From Bacteroidota bacterium (lineage in GTDB: Bacteria > Bacteroidota > Bacteroidia > Chitinophagales > Chitinophagaceae), in assembly GCA_029560415.1 (NCBI GenBank), contig JAKQKY010000164.1, positions 1 through 32,620 of the forward strand: DNA of 32,620 bases. The letters are read 5' to 3'. Below are positions 1 through 9,260 of this stretch, piece by piece. The stretch's first letter is position 1. Every line of letters begins with the position of its first letter. The position numbers were made by a program, and so were the translations under genes. Under the pieces are notes generated by a model. The model worked only from the letters and a program-made list of their open reading frames with translations, ran no database searches and was not told where the DNA came from.

Positions 1-2
1 TG

Positions 3-758
3 ATCGTGTTTGACCAGGATGCTGCGGCCAAAGCAAATGTACCCGATGATAAACGGATCATTTTTGTGCAGCAGAATTTCAGGCATCTGCAGCGCTTCCT
101 AAGATTACATGCAGGAGGTTTGGTAGATGGAATACTGGCCGACCTGGGCGTTTCAAGTCACCAGTTCAACGAAGCAGACCGCGGATTTTCTACCCGGTTT
201 GAAGCAGCGCTTGACATGCGGATGGACCCACGGCAACCGATCACGGCCGCTACGATCCTTCAAACTTATACCGAACTACAATTACACAAATTATTTGAAC
301 AATACGGCGAAGTGACCAATGCAAAAACATTGGCACGAACCATAGTAGCCAGGCGGAATATGGCACCGATCAAAACAATCAGCCAGTTCAAAGAAGCCGT
401 GAAGAATGAAGTAAAGGGAAATCCAAATAAATATTTTGCCCAGGTGTTCCAGGCATTGCGGATTGAAGTGAATGATGAAATGGGCGCTTTGAAAGATATG
501 TTACAGCAATCGGCCAGTGTATTGAAGCCAGGAGGTAAGATCGCAGTGATCAGCTTTCACTCGCTGGAAGACAGGTTGGTGAAAATTTTTTTTAAACAGG
601 GAAGCTTCGGAGAAGTAGAAATCGATGACGTGTACGGAGGCCGCCCTGAATCAATATTTAACATCATTACAAAAAAACCAATACTGCCCGGTGCGGCAGA
701 AATTAAATTAAATCCAAGATCAAGGAGTGCTAAACTAAGGATCGCAGAAAAAAAATAA
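3..758 (+). CDS. rsmH: 16S rRNA (cytosine(1402)-N4)-methyltransferase RsmH (MraW), 5' end outside window
   Basis: This is the C-terminal 250 or so residues of RsmH, which uses S-adenosylmethionine to N4-methylate C1402 in the decoding centre of 16S rRNA. The reading frame is open at the left edge, so the first 50 or so residues (with the glycine-rich SAM loop) are missing. Visible family signatures are FDQD near the edge (SAM-contacting acidic residues), ILADLGVSSHQF, RGFSTRFEAALDMRMD, the helical insertion containing QALRIEVNDE, and VISFHSLEDRLVK. The C-terminus is basic (NPRSRSAKLRIAEKK), as is usual in the family. It is the first visible gene of the dcw cluster and is followed after 10 nt by the FtsL-like gene, so the two are probably co-transcribed. 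Family identity is certain; the true start lies outside the window. Confidence 0.97.
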   Translation: MVFDQDAAAKANVPDDKRIIFVQQNFRHLQRFLRLHAGGLVDGILADLGVSSHQFNEADRGFSTRFEAALDMRMDPRQPITAATILQTYTELQLHKLFEQYGEVTNAKTLARTIVARRNMAPIKTISQFKEAVKNEVKGNPNKYFAQVFQALRIEVNDEMGALKDMLQQSASVLKPGGKIAVISFHSLEDRLVKIFFKQGSFGEVEIDDVYGGRPESIFNIITKKPILPGAAEIKLNPRSRSAKLRIAEKK

Positions 759-768
759 CCTAAGGAAA

Positions 769-1116
769 ATGGGCGCAGAAGAAACCAGCAATGTTCCGGT
801 AAATAACAGCAGGGCTGATTGGAAAAAATATTTCAACTACCGGTTTATCGTAAAAAATATTCCCTTCTTCTTATTCCTGTCGGCATTGGCTGTATTGTAT
901 ATCTACAACGGGCACCACGCCGATAAACTGATCAGGAAGATCAGTGCCAGTGAAAAAAATATCAAAGAACTCGAATACGAATATAAATCGATCAAAAGCG
1001 AAGTCATATTCAGGAGCAAAGCCAGTGAACTGATCAAAGCAGTAGAGCCACTTGGGTTAAGAGAATTGAAAGGTCCGCCAACACAGCTTTCCGACAGTGT
1101 TACAGCTGCTAATTGA
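769..1116 (+). CDS. ftsL: FtsL-like bitopic cell division protein
   Basis: A 115-residue protein in the position where ftsL always sits, between rsmH and ftsI. It has a polar N-terminal tail of about 30 residues, one membrane segment at about 31-47 (PFFLFLSALAVLYIY), and then a charged heptad-like helix at about 52-85 (KLIRKISASEKNIKELEYEYKSIK) that looks like a coiled coil. This is the architecture of FtsL, which joins FtsQ/FtsB and activates FtsW/FtsI at the septum. FtsL primary sequence is poorly conserved, so the assignment rests on topology and position, and it matches the Bacteroidota FtsL-like type. The start is supported by a purine-rich AAGGAAA just before the ATG. No separate FtsB is visible in this window. 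Confidence 0.85.
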   Translation: MGAEETSNVPVNNSRADWKKYFNYRFIVKNIPFFLFLSALAVLYIYNGHHADKLIRKISASEKNIKELEYEYKSIKSEVIFRSKASELIKAVEPLGLRELKGPPTQLSDSVTAAN

Positions 1117-1154
1117 CAAATAAAAATTGAATCAAAATATAACAGTGCCTGGTT

Positions 1155-3281
1155 TTGGATATTAAAAAAGACATATTGTGGAGGGTTTACTTATGCTTCC
1201 TGAGCATGATCCTGCTGGGCGTTATGGTGCTCGGCAGGGTAGTATACATTCAACGCGTGCAGGGAAGTTTCTGGAAAGGAATGGGGGATAGTCTTCATTT
1301 AAAATATCTTCCCATCAATGCCGAACGCGGCAGCATCTATAGCGAGGATGGAAACATGCTGAGTACTTCGGTACCGGTATTCGATATCTATGTAGACTTC
1401 GGTGCCGATGGACTGAGGGAAAAAGATGGCAAACGTTTTAAAGACAATATCGATTCATTAAGTCTTTGCATGGCCGACCTCTTCAAAGACAAAACAGCTA
1501 CCGATTACAAATCGGAAATGCAACTTGCTTATAAAAATAAAGAGCGTTATTATTTATTGAAAAGAAAAATCTCTTTTGATGAATACAGGGCACTGCGCAA
1601 CTTCCCGTTGGTGAGGCAAGGCAGGAATAAAAGTGGTTTCATTGCCGATATCCGTGATAAGAGAATCAATCCTTATGTGTTGCTGGCAAACAGAACGATC
1701 GGTTTATCAAGAAGAGACTCCACCAAAAATGTTGGACTGGAACGTACTTACGACAGCCTGCTGAAAGGCACAACCGGTCAACGCCTCATGCGGTATACCG
1801 CTGGCGCATACATGCCGGTGGAAGGTGCCGAACTTGACCCCGTAAATGGCAAAGACATCATCACAACCCTCGATACCTATATACAGGACGTGGCCGAAAA
1901 TGCCCTCATGAAAATGATGGTGAACAACAATTCACTGCATGGCACCGTGATCGTGATGGAAACGGCAACGGGTAAACTAAAAGCCATTGCCAACCTCGGA
2001 AAGCAACCCGATGGTACCTATACCGAAGACCTGAATTACGGCATCGGTAAGGCAACAGAACCAGGTTCCATTTTCAAACTGGCAACTTTGCTAAGTTTAC
2101 TGGAAGATAAATATGTAACCAATCAATCCATTGTTGACTGCGAAGGCGGCGTGAAATATTTTTCAGGCCTGCGCATCAAGGATTCTCATCTTGGCACAGG
2201 CAGCATCACAGTGAAAGAAGCTTTTTACCGGAGTAGTAACGTGGCTTTTGCCAAACTGGCCACCCAGTACTACCAGGATCAGCCCAATAAATTTACAGAT
2301 CACCTCGATCGTTTCAGGTTGAATAAAATGACCGGGGTAGACATTGTAGCTTCTTCTGCAAAACCAACTATCAAAACTGTTAAGAACAGGAGCTGGGGAA
2401 AAACAACCATTCCGTTTATGGCTCACGGTTATGAAGAGCTGGTTACTCCACTGCACATGCTTATGTTATATAATGCCGTGGCAAACAATGGTAAAATGAT
2501 GAAGCCATACCTGGTTAATGCAGTTCGTGATTATGGTGTAGACATCAAATTAATTCAACCACAGGTGCTGGTAGAGAAAATATGCAGTGATGAAACCATC
2601 GCCCAGGCCAGGGAATGTTTGAAAGCCGTGGTAGACAGTGCACACGGCACCGGGCATAAGATATTATTCGATAGTGCTTATTCCATTTCCGGAAAAACCG
2701 GTACAGCCGTAACCGCCTTAAACAACAAAGGATATAACAAAGGGAACAAAATCTACCAGGCATCTTTCATTGGATATTTTCCATCAGAGAATCCAAAGTA
2801 CAGCATGGCGGTAGTAATACAGAATAGTAATGAATCAAAGCTGATCTACGGCGCCGATGTTTCGGGTAGAGTGTTTAAAGAAGTGAGCGATCGTATTTTT
2901 TATCATTTCATCAGTAAAGCCCCTGTAAAGAAACAACCGGTTAGCGACACCAGTTTGTATAATTATTATGGTGCCAAAAAAGACCTGTCTTCGATTCTTG
3001 GTTTTATGCAGATTGGTTATGTAGATTCTGCGGTGAATGGTTACTGGCGTTCAGTCGGGCTCAGGAATAATACAGCAGCCCTTCAATTGCCAACTCAGGC
3101 ATTAACTCCAACCAATATTACTCCTGATGTGAAAGGAATGGGATTAAAAGATGCGGTGTATTTATTGGAAAATAAAGGATTGAAAACGATCGTATCTGGT
3201 CGTGGCCGCGTGGTAGACCAAAGCATACTGGCAGGTACAGGTTTTATAAAAGGACAAAAAATCATATTAATGCTCAACTAG
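1155..3281 (+). CDS. ftsI: Peptidoglycan D,D-transpeptidase FtsI / penicillin-binding protein 3 with C-terminal PASTA domain
   Basis: A 708-residue class B penicillin-binding protein that cross-links septal peptidoglycan in partnership with FtsW. The order is one N-terminal membrane anchor at about 9-30, a dimerisation region starting with ERGSIYSEDG at about 57, and a transpeptidase domain from about 240. The three catalytic motifs are present: SIFK with nucleophile Ser305, SSN at 360-362 and KTGT from 514. Residues about 655-708 form a single PASTA-like module (PDVKGMGLKDAVYLL), typical of Bacteroidota FtsI. The chosen start is TTG at 1155, because no ATG lies between the previous gene and the anchor helix. 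It starts 38 nt after ftsL and ends 8 nt before murE, so it belongs to the same operon. Confidence 0.95.
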   Translation: MDIKKDILWRVYLCFLSMILLGVMVLGRVVYIQRVQGSFWKGMGDSLHLKYLPINAERGSIYSEDGNMLSTSVPVFDIYVDFGADGLREKDGKRFKDNIDSLSLCMADLFKDKTATDYKSEMQLAYKNKERYYLLKRKISFDEYRALRNFPLVRQGRNKSGFIADIRDKRINPYVLLANRTIGLSRRDSTKNVGLERTYDSLLKGTTGQRLMRYTAGAYMPVEGAELDPVNGKDIITTLDTYIQDVAENALMKMMVNNNSLHGTVIVMETATGKLKAIANLGKQPDGTYTEDLNYGIGKATEPGSIFKLATLLSLLEDKYVTNQSIVDCEGGVKYFSGLRIKDSHLGTGSITVKEAFYRSSNVAFAKLATQYYQDQPNKFTDHLDRFRLNKMTGVDIVASSAKPTIKTVKNRSWGKTTIPFMAHGYEELVTPLHMLMLYNAVANNGKMMKPYLVNAVRDYGVDIKLIQPQVLVEKICSDETIAQARECLKAVVDSAHGTGHKILFDSAYSISGKTGTAVTALNNKGYNKGNKIYQASFIGYFPSENPKYSMAVVIQNSNESKLIYGADVSGRVFKEVSDRIFYHFISKAPVKKQPVSDTSLYNYYGAKKDLSSILGFMQIGYVDSAVNGYWRSVGLRNNTAALQLPTQALTPTNITPDVKGMGLKDAVYLLENKGLKTIVSGRGRVVDQSILAGTGFIKGQKIILMLN

Positions 3282-3289
3282 GGCAACAG

Positions 3290-4750
3290 ATGTTAAAGGA
3301 TATACTATATAAGGTTAATATCAGGCAGGTATACGGAAGTACCGAAATACGCGTATCGGATCTGCATACCGATTCCCGCAACATCAAAGCTGGCAGCTGT
3401 TTTATTGCCATTAAAGGAACGGCTGTAGATGGACATCAATTCATTGACATTGCCATAGATAATGGCGCAACATCTGTAATATGTGAGATCATGCCGCCCA
3501 ATACCAGGGAAGGAATTACGTATGTGGTAGTAGAAAACAGTGCGATCGCAGTTGCCCTGGTGAGTAATCTATTCTTTGGCGAGCCATCATCAAAAATGAA
3601 GCTGGTAGGCGTTACCGGTACCAATGGCAAAACAACCATTGCCACGTTGCTCTGGAAACTTTTTTCAGCCATGGGGCATACCTGTGGTTTGATCAGTACA
3701 GTTCAGAACCAGGTGGGTACAAAAGTTATTGAATCAACACACACAACGCCCGACGCCATCAACCTTAACAGGTTGTTGAAGCAAATGGTCGATGAAGGCT
3801 GTGATTATGTTTTTATGGAATGCAGCAGTCATGCCATCCAGCAACATCGTGTAACAGGGCTCAGTTTTGCCGGGGGATTGTTCAGCAACATCACACACGA
3901 TCACCTCGATTATCATAAAACCTTTGATGAATACATACGGGTAAAAAAATCATGGTTCGATCAATTGCCAGGTAAAGCTTTTGCCATCAGCAATGCAGAC
4001 GATAAGAGAGGTATGGTTATGCTGCAAAATACAGCCGCCCGTAAATATTTCTATAGCCTCAAGACCATGGCCGATTTTAAAGGAAAGATCCTTGAGAATA
4101 GCCTGTCTGGCCTGTTCATGACCGTGAATGATGTGGAAGTGCATTTTACATTGATAGGCGAATTCAATGCCTATAACCTGCTCGCGGTTTACGGTGCTGC
4201 AGTGTGCCTGGGGAAAGACAAACTGGAAGTGTTGCAGGTGTTGAGTAGTCTCACTGGTGCAGAAGGCCGGTTCGATTATATGATCAGTGAACAGGATCAT
4301 GTGGTAGGAATTGTAGACTATGCGCATACGCCAGATGCCTTGCTCAATGTACTGGCAACCATTAAAAATCTTCGCAAGGGAATAGAGAAAATAATTACAG
4401 TGGTAGGATGCGGTGGAAATCGCGATGCAGCCAAAAGGCCGGTGATGGCGGAAGTAGCCTGCCAGTACAGCGACAGGGTCATCTTCACTTCCGATAATCC
4501 GCGTAATGAAGATCCGCTGGAAATATTAAAAGATATGGAAGCTGGCGTAAACGTAGTGGCCAGGAAAAAATATATCACGATCGCCGACAGGAAAGAAGCC
4601 ATTAAAACAGCTGTAAGCCTGAGTGACAAAGAAGATATCGTACTGGTTGCGGGTAAGGGTCACGAGAAGTACCAGGAAATAAAAGGAGTGAAGTATGATT
4701 TTGACGATAAGAAAGTATTGAATGAAATGTTTGCGTTACTGGAGAAATAG
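3290..4750 (+). CDS. murE: UDP-N-acetylmuramoyl-L-alanyl-D-glutamate--2,6-diaminopimelate ligase MurE
   Basis: A 486-residue Mur ligase that adds the third amino acid to the UDP-MurNAc peptide in the cytoplasm. The N-terminal UDP-binding domain has the DLHTDSRNIKAG motif. The central ATPase has the P-loop GVTGTNGKTT with Lys114, the STHTTPD motif at about 149 and the NITHDHLDYH motif at about 200. The C-terminal domain has YAHTPDAL at 344. The DNPR motif at 402-405, followed by NEDP, is the signature for meso-diaminopimelate rather than lysine, so this organism should make mDAP-type peptidoglycan. Length is normal for the family. The ATG lies 8 nt after the ftsI stop codon. Confidence 0.96.
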   Translation: MLKDILYKVNIRQVYGSTEIRVSDLHTDSRNIKAGSCFIAIKGTAVDGHQFIDIAIDNGATSVICEIMPPNTREGITYVVVENSAIAVALVSNLFFGEPSSKMKLVGVTGTNGKTTIATLLWKLFSAMGHTCGLISTVQNQVGTKVIESTHTTPDAINLNRLLKQMVDEGCDYVFMECSSHAIQQHRVTGLSFAGGLFSNITHDHLDYHKTFDEYIRVKKSWFDQLPGKAFAISNADDKRGMVMLQNTAARKYFYSLKTMADFKGKILENSLSGLFMTVNDVEVHFTLIGEFNAYNLLAVYGAAVCLGKDKLEVLQVLSSLTGAEGRFDYMISEQDHVVGIVDYAHTPDALLNVLATIKNLRKGIEKIITVVGCGGNRDAAKRPVMAEVACQYSDRVIFTSDNPRNEDPLEILKDMEAGVNVVARKKYITIADRKEAIKTAVSLSDKEDIVLVAGKGHEKYQEIKGVKYDFDDKKVLNEMFALLEK

Positions 4751-4824
4751 AAATTTTAAAAACTCCAGGATTACAATGAACCAATGTATATCGAAATAGA
4801 AATTAACCAATAACCCGTTACTGA

Positions 4825-6129
4825 ATGTTGTATCACTTTTTTGATTGGCTTACAAAAGAAAACTTCCGTTTCCCGGGCAGTGGACTTTTTCAGTTCATCA
4901 CCTTCAGGGTGTTGCTGGCCATGATCTTATCATTGGTGATCACAACTGTTTATGGTAAAAAGATCATTCGTTTCCTGCAAAGAAAGCAGTTAGGCGAAAC
5001 CGTGAGAGATCTTGGCCTGGCAGGTGAACAGCAAAAGAAAGGGACTCCAACCATGGGAGGAATTATCCTTATCCTGGCGATCATTGTGCCAACCCTTTTG
5101 CTGGCCGACCTGAACAAGGTGTACATCAGGCTTATGTTGCTTTGCACAGTGTGGATGGGTACCATTGGGTTCATTGATGATTACCTGAAAATCCGTTCAA
5201 AACGTCTTGCAAAACAAAAGGGACTTGACTATAAAAAATCTGACAGCGATGGGCTTGCAGGCAGGTTTAAAATATTCGGCCAGGTGATGCTGGGCATCAT
5301 CGTAGGCGCTACGCTTTACTTTAACCAGAATGTTGTGGTAAAAAGAGAAGTTAAACAAGCGTCTGTCAACATGGGTACAGATATCGGCCAAACAAAAAAA
5401 GCTGTCAGGTACGATACCATTACAGTAGACGGAAGGAAAAGGGTTTTCGTGGATGCTAAATCAGTGATCACAACCATTCCTTTTGTAAAGAACCACGAAT
5501 TCAACTATGCGAAACTGTTACCCAAAAGCCTGGAAGATTATACCTATATATTGTACATCCTCATTGTGATATTCATTGTAACGGCCGTTTCCAATGGCGC
5601 CAATATTACCGATGGGTTAGATGGGTTGGCAACGGGTGTGAGTGCCATCATAGGCATATGCCTCGGCATTTTCGCTTATGTGAGTGGTAATATAAAGTTT
5701 GCCGAATACCTCAACATCATGTATATACCGAACCTGGGTGAATTGTCAATATTCATTGCGGCTTTCGTAGGGGCATGTATCGGTTTTCTCTGGTACAATT
5801 CTTACCCGGCACAGGTATTCATGGGAGATACAGGGAGCCTGGCATTGGGTGGCATCATCGCTGCGTTGGCCATCATCGTAAGAAAAGAATTGCTCATTCC
5901 CATTTTCTGCATGGTATTCCTCGTAGAAAATCTGAGTGTTGTAATACAGGTAGCATATTTCAAGTATACTAAACGAAAATACGGAGAAGGGCGCAGGGTG
6001 TTTTTGATGAGTCCGCTGCACCATCATTACCAGAAACTGGGATATCATGAAAGCAAGATTGCCGTGCGTTTCTGGATCATAACAATATTGTGCGTTGCAA
6101 TGGCCATTGTAACACTCAAACTAAGATAA
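4825..6129 (+). CDS. mraY: Phospho-N-acetylmuramoyl-pentapeptide-transferase MraY
   Basis: A 434-residue polytopic membrane enzyme that transfers phospho-MurNAc-pentapeptide to undecaprenyl phosphate to make lipid I. Hallmarks are TPTMGGI at about 74, DDYLK at 118-122 (Mg-binding aspartates), [13 protein letters not shown] at 257, [11 protein letters not shown] with Asp335, and the histidine motif [10 protein letters not shown] at about 397. About ten membrane segments are apparent. It is some 70 residues longer than the roughly 360-residue enterobacterial enzyme because of an insertion at about 170-235 ([11 protein letters not shown] through [12 protein letters not shown]), which is a usual feature of Bacteroidota MraY. 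It follows murE by 74 nt. The next gene, murD, is 411 nt away, an unusual break in this cluster. Confidence 0.96.
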   Translation: MLYHFFDWLTKENFRFPGSGLFQFITFRVLLAMILSLVITTVYGKKIIRFLQRKQLGETVRDLGLAGEQQKKGTPTMGGIILILAIIVPTLLLADLNKVYIRLMLLCTVWMGTIGFIDDYLKIRSKRLAKQKGLDYKKSDSDGLAGRFKIFGQVMLGIIVGATLYFNQNVVVKREVKQASVNMGTDIGQTKKAVRYDTITVDGRKRVFVDAKSVITTIPFVKNHEFNYAKLLPKSLEDYTYILYILIVIFIVTAVSNGANITDGLDGLATGVSAIIGICLGIFAYVSGNIKFAEYLNIMYIPNLGELSIFIAAFVGACIGFLWYNSYPAQVFMGDTGSLALGGIIAALAIIVRKELLIPIFCMVFLVENLSVVIQVAYFKYTKRKYGEGRRVFLMSPLHHHYQKLGYHESKIAVRFWIITILCVAMAIVTLKLR

Positions 6130-6540
6130 AAGCCTCATAGAAAACGAAACCTGGATCAACACCTGAACCTAATGTTTTCACACTGAGATGAATCCAAGAT
6201 TATGAAACGACCTGACCTGTTGAATTCTATACAAATGAAAAACCTTTTTATCCAGAATCAACAACAAGTATTTATTGAGCAAGACGTCGTTGTCCTGTAA
6301 AAATCAATACCGTTGAAGAACCATTTTCAGAAGTCAGCTTTATAGAAGATACCTGTTAAATTCTATGCTGTTGAAAAACCATTTTAAACGTAAAAGATAT
6401 TTCGGGTAACAACTAGTCCTGTAAATATCAATACCGTTGAAGAACCAATTTTTTTGTACGGGGGACGGTTATCAAATTCCTGTAAACGTCAATACCGTTG
6501 AAGAACCAATTTTTATCAGCATTGTACCGCTAACGGATAC
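6130..6540. other. mraY-murD intergenic region (411 bp) carrying a direct-repeat array
   Basis: No convincing gene lies here. All three + frames are cut by stops; the longest visible start-to-stop is a 21-codon ORF at 6235-6300, which I do not consider real. The space is filled by five recognisable repeats and one doubtful copy, described separately. I see no clear TAnnTTTG Bacteroidota promoter and no terminator hairpin with a U-tract, so murD may be read from the upstream operon or from an unrecognised promoter. Confidence 0.8.
6216..6514 (+). repeat. Five-copy ~34-bp degenerate direct-repeat array upstream of murD
   Basis: Copies lie at about 6216-6249, 6294-6327, 6352-6385, 6418-6453 and 6479-6514. 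All begin CCTGT and end in a CC(A/T)-T-rich stretch. Copies 2, 4 and 5 share the identical 20-mer TCAATACCGTTGAAGAACCA at 6304, 6428 and 6489. Copies 1 and 3 form a second subtype with TTCTAT and TGAAAAACC. Start-to-start distances are 78, 58, 66 and 61 bp, and the unique sequences between copies are about 23-44 bp. A weaker possible sixth copy lies at about 6150-6178. Read from the CCT, each copy gives a similar peptide (PV-x-[IVF]-[NY]-x-x-E-[EK]-P), but the copies are in different frames and interrupted by stops. The function is unknown. It is either an intergenic repeat family or a set of regulatory sites. Confidence 0.85.
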
Positions 6541-7881
6541 ATGAAAAAAAGCATTGTCATATTAGGAGCAGGCGAAAGCGGAGCAGGAGCAGCATTGCTG
6601 GCCCACCAAAAAGGGTATGATGTGTTTGTAAGTGACAGTACCGTTATCAAAGATCAGTACAAGAACGAATTAACAGCAGCAGGCATTTCATTTGAGGAAG
6701 CCCATCACAGCGAAGAAAGAATCCTGCAGGCAGATGAGATCGTTAAAAGTCCGGGTATTCCTGAAAAAGCTGAGATCATGAAAAAGATCCGGCTTCAGCA
6801 GATTCCTGTCATCAGCGAAATCGAATTTGCCTTCAGGTATATCGGTAACAGCCGTGTAGTTGCCATCACGGGGAGTAACGGGAAAACAACCACCACGGCA
6901 TTGACGTATCATATATGCCGGCTCGCAGAAGAAAATTGTGCCATGGTTGGAAATATCGGTTATTCATTTGCAAGGCAGGTAGCCGAAGATCCTAAAGAAT
7001 TGTATGTGGCAGAAATCAGTTCTTTCCAGCTCGATGATATAAAAACATTCCGGCCAAATGTTGCCGTGCTGACCAATATTACAGAAGATCATCTTGACCG
7101 CTACGATTATAAAGTTGAAAATTATATCCGCAGCAAATTCAGGATCGCCGAGAATCAACAGGAAGGCGATGTATTCATTTACAACCTGGATGATGAGACT
7201 ACCATGCAGTATTTAACTAACTATCCCATAAAATCAACCCAAGCTCCCATAACCATGAGTAAAGAACTGCCACAAGGTGCCTATTTGACGAATGCAAAGA
7301 TGCACCTCAAATGGAAGAGTGAAGAAATGCAGATGAGCGTATCTGATTTTGCTATTAAAGGAAAACACAATCAATATAACAGTATGGCTGCAAGTATGGC
7401 TGCAACGGCATTGGATATACGCAAAGAAAAGATCAGGGAAGCTTTGCAGACTTTTGAAAGCCTCGAGCACCGCATGGAACCGGCTGGTATGATCAAAGGT
7501 GTAGAATTTATCAACGATAGCAAGGCCACGAATGTGAACAGTACGTGGTTTGCTTTGGAGAGCATGACAAAACCTGTTATCCTCATCCTGGGCGGCGTTG
7601 ATAAAGGCAACGATTATTCGCTGTTAAAAGAACTCGTGAAGGAAAAAGTTAAAGCCATTGTTTGCATGGGTACCGATAACCGCAAGATACAGGAAGCCTT
7701 TGGCGACATGGTTTCGCTGATGTTGAATACAAACAATGCGCAGGAAGCTGTGCAGGCGGCCTTTCATTTCGCTAACAAAGGGGATGTGGTGTTGCTGAGC
7801 CCTGCCTGTGCAAGCTTTGATCTGTTTAAAAATTATGAAGACAGGGGCAATCAATTTAAACAAGCAGTAAAAAATCTATAA
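6541..7881 (+). CDS. murD: UDP-N-acetylmuramoyl-L-alanine--D-glutamate ligase MurD
   Basis: A 446-residue Mur ligase that adds D-glutamate to UDP-MurNAc-L-Ala. The N-terminal Rossmann-like domain begins MKKSIVILGAGESGAGAALLA. The central ATPase has AITGSNGKTTTT, with NITEDHLDRYD after it. The C-terminal domain has NDSKATN, ILGGVDKGNDY, and LLSPACASFDLFKNYEDRGNQF, the last being diagnostic of MurD. The length is normal. The ATG is preceded by the last copy of the repeat array, with only 26 nt between repeat and start codon, and no Shine-Dalgarno sequence is evident. ftsW follows after 25 nt. Confidence 0.96.
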   Translation: MKKSIVILGAGESGAGAALLAHQKGYDVFVSDSTVIKDQYKNELTAAGISFEEAHHSEERILQADEIVKSPGIPEKAEIMKKIRLQQIPVISEIEFAFRYIGNSRVVAITGSNGKTTTTALTYHICRLAEENCAMVGNIGYSFARQVAEDPKELYVAEISSFQLDDIKTFRPNVAVLTNITEDHLDRYDYKVENYIRSKFRIAENQQEGDVFIYNLDDETTMQYLTNYPIKSTQAPITMSKELPQGAYLTNAKMHLKWKSEEMQMSVSDFAIKGKHNQYNSMAASMAATALDIRKEKIREALQTFESLEHRMEPAGMIKGVEFINDSKATNVNSTWFALESMTKPVILILGGVDKGNDYSLLKELVKEKVKAIVCMGTDNRKIQEAFGDMVSLMLNTNNAQEAVQAAFHFANKGDVVLLSPACASFDLFKNYEDRGNQFKQAVKNL

Positions 7882-7906
7882 CAATATTTCCCTTCGGGGT
7901 AAAGGA

Positions 7907-9250
7907 ATGGCAGGTATCAAATCTATATTAAAGCAGTTGTTCAATCCCGACCCGGTTGCGGGAGAAGTAGCTGTGCAGTCACCCTTCAGGAGTTTTGGCG
8001 GCATGAGCGATAACCTCGTGAGCAAAACGAAAGGAGATAAAGTGATCTGGGCCATCGTGATCATTCTCACACTCGCCAGCCTGTTACTCGTGTACAGCAG
8101 TACCGGTTCTCTCGCATACCGGATGAGTAAGAGCACAGAAAGTTACCTGTTCAAACAGTTTGCATTTATCCTGCTGGGGTTAGTGATCATATATTTTGCG
8201 CATCGCATCAATTACACCATTTATTCACGGGTGGCACTGGTATTATTCCTGGTGTCCATTCCATTATTATTATATACGCTTTTGTTTGGTGTGCAACTGA
8301 ATGCAGGGAGCCGCTGGATCAAACTACCGGTGATCAATATGACCTTTCAGACTTCTGATCTGGCCAAACTGGCTTTGTTCATGTATATGAGCCGCATGCT
8401 GAGCCGTAAACAAAACGTGATAAAGGATTTTAAAAAAGGATTTCTTCCAATCATTGTTCCGGTTGGAATAATCTGCATACTGATTGCACCAGCCAACCTG
8501 TCAACCGCCGTTTTGATCGCAGGAACCAGCATATTGCTGATGTTCATTGGCCGGGTTAATACCAAACACATTTTAATAACGATGGGCATTGCCATGATCC
8601 CTTTGATCCTGCTCATCAGCATTGCCGTTTCTACGTATGATAAGGAAACCCATGAAACCAAGAAGTTGCCGGCGTTCCTGGCCAGTGGCCGTATCCCTAC
8701 CTGGATAAGCCGCATACAAACATTCCTGTACAGCAGCAAGGAGGATGACAATGAAAAAATGTACCAGATCAACCAGGCGAAGATCGCCATTGCCAGTGGC
8801 GGTTGGTTGGGTAAAGGTCCTGGTAATAGCGCAGCACGAAATTATTTACCGCATAGTTACAGTGATTTTATCTATGCGATCATTATTGAGGAATATGGGC
8901 TGTTAGGCGCAACCGTTATGTTGTTCATATACCTGCTTTTCCTATATCGATGCATCAGGCTTTACCGGAAATGCCCGTTTGCCTTCGGGGCCTTTCTTGC
9001 ATTGGCGCTCAGTTTCACCCTGGTGATCCAGGCCATTGCCAACATGGGCGTGAATGTGAATTTGTTCCCGAATACAGGGGTAACCCTTCCGTTGGTAAGT
9101 ATGGGTGGAAGCAGTTTCCTGTTTACCTGTTTATCCATTGGCATTATTTTAAGTGTTGCAAGGAATGTGGAACAGCTGGAAGGAAAAATGCAGCCGCAAG
9201 TAGTTGAAGCAGCTTCGGAAGAACAACCAGGTGAAAAGGAAACAGCATAA
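7907..9250 (+). CDS. ftsW: SEDS peptidoglycan glycosyltransferase FtsW
   Basis: A 447-residue SEDS-family membrane glycosyltransferase that polymerises lipid II at the septum with FtsI. About ten membrane segments follow a hydrophilic N-terminal tail of about 45 residues. Motifs are LLVYSSTGSLAYR in the first segment, AGSRWIKLP followed by FQTSDLAKLAL, GKGPGNSAARNYLPHSYSDFIYAIIIEEYGLLGA, and the C-terminal NMGVNVNLFPNTGVTLPLVSMGGSS. A start at the internal Met at about 8003 (MSDNLV) would shorten the tail by 32 residues. I keep ATG 7907 because of its spacing of 25 nt from murD. The C-terminal tail is charged (EEQPGEKETA). murG begins 10 nt later. Confidence 0.95.
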   Translation: MAGIKSILKQLFNPDPVAGEVAVQSPFRSFGGMSDNLVSKTKGDKVIWAIVIILTLASLLLVYSSTGSLAYRMSKSTESYLFKQFAFILLGLVIIYFAHRINYTIYSRVALVLFLVSIPLLLYTLLFGVQLNAGSRWIKLPVINMTFQTSDLAKLALFMYMSRMLSRKQNVIKDFKKGFLPIIVPVGIICILIAPANLSTAVLIAGTSILLMFIGRVNTKHILITMGIAMIPLILLISIAVSTYDKETHETKKLPAFLASGRIPTWISRIQTFLYSSKEDDNEKMYQINQAKIAIASGGWLGKGPGNSAARNYLPHSYSDFIYAIIIEEYGLLGATVMLFIYLLFLYRCIRLYRKCPFAFGAFLALALSFTLVIQAIANMGVNVNLFPNTGVTLPLVSMGGSSFLFTCLSIGIILSVARNVEQLEGKMQPQVVEAASEEQPGEKETA

Positions 9251-9260
9251 AAGAAGTGAC

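Noticed and set aside
3950-4327. A 125-codon - strand ORF within murE
   Set aside because: It is antisense to conserved MurE motifs, with no start signal or domain.
6235-6300. A 21-codon ORF (MKNLFIQN...) in the repeat region
   Set aside because: It starts within one repeat and stops in the next, and it has no ribosome-binding signal. It is most likely a chance ORF.
6216-6514. CRISPR array in the mraY-murD gap
   Set aside because: Repeat size and mean spacing are CRISPR-like, but the repeats are degenerate, intervals range from about 23 to 44 bp, and no cas gene is present. The location inside a housekeeping operon also argues against it.
9204-9260. A longer murG start at ATG 9204
   Set aside because: It would overlap ftsW by 47 nt and add a lysine/arginine-rich segment not expected in MurG; 9261 fits better.
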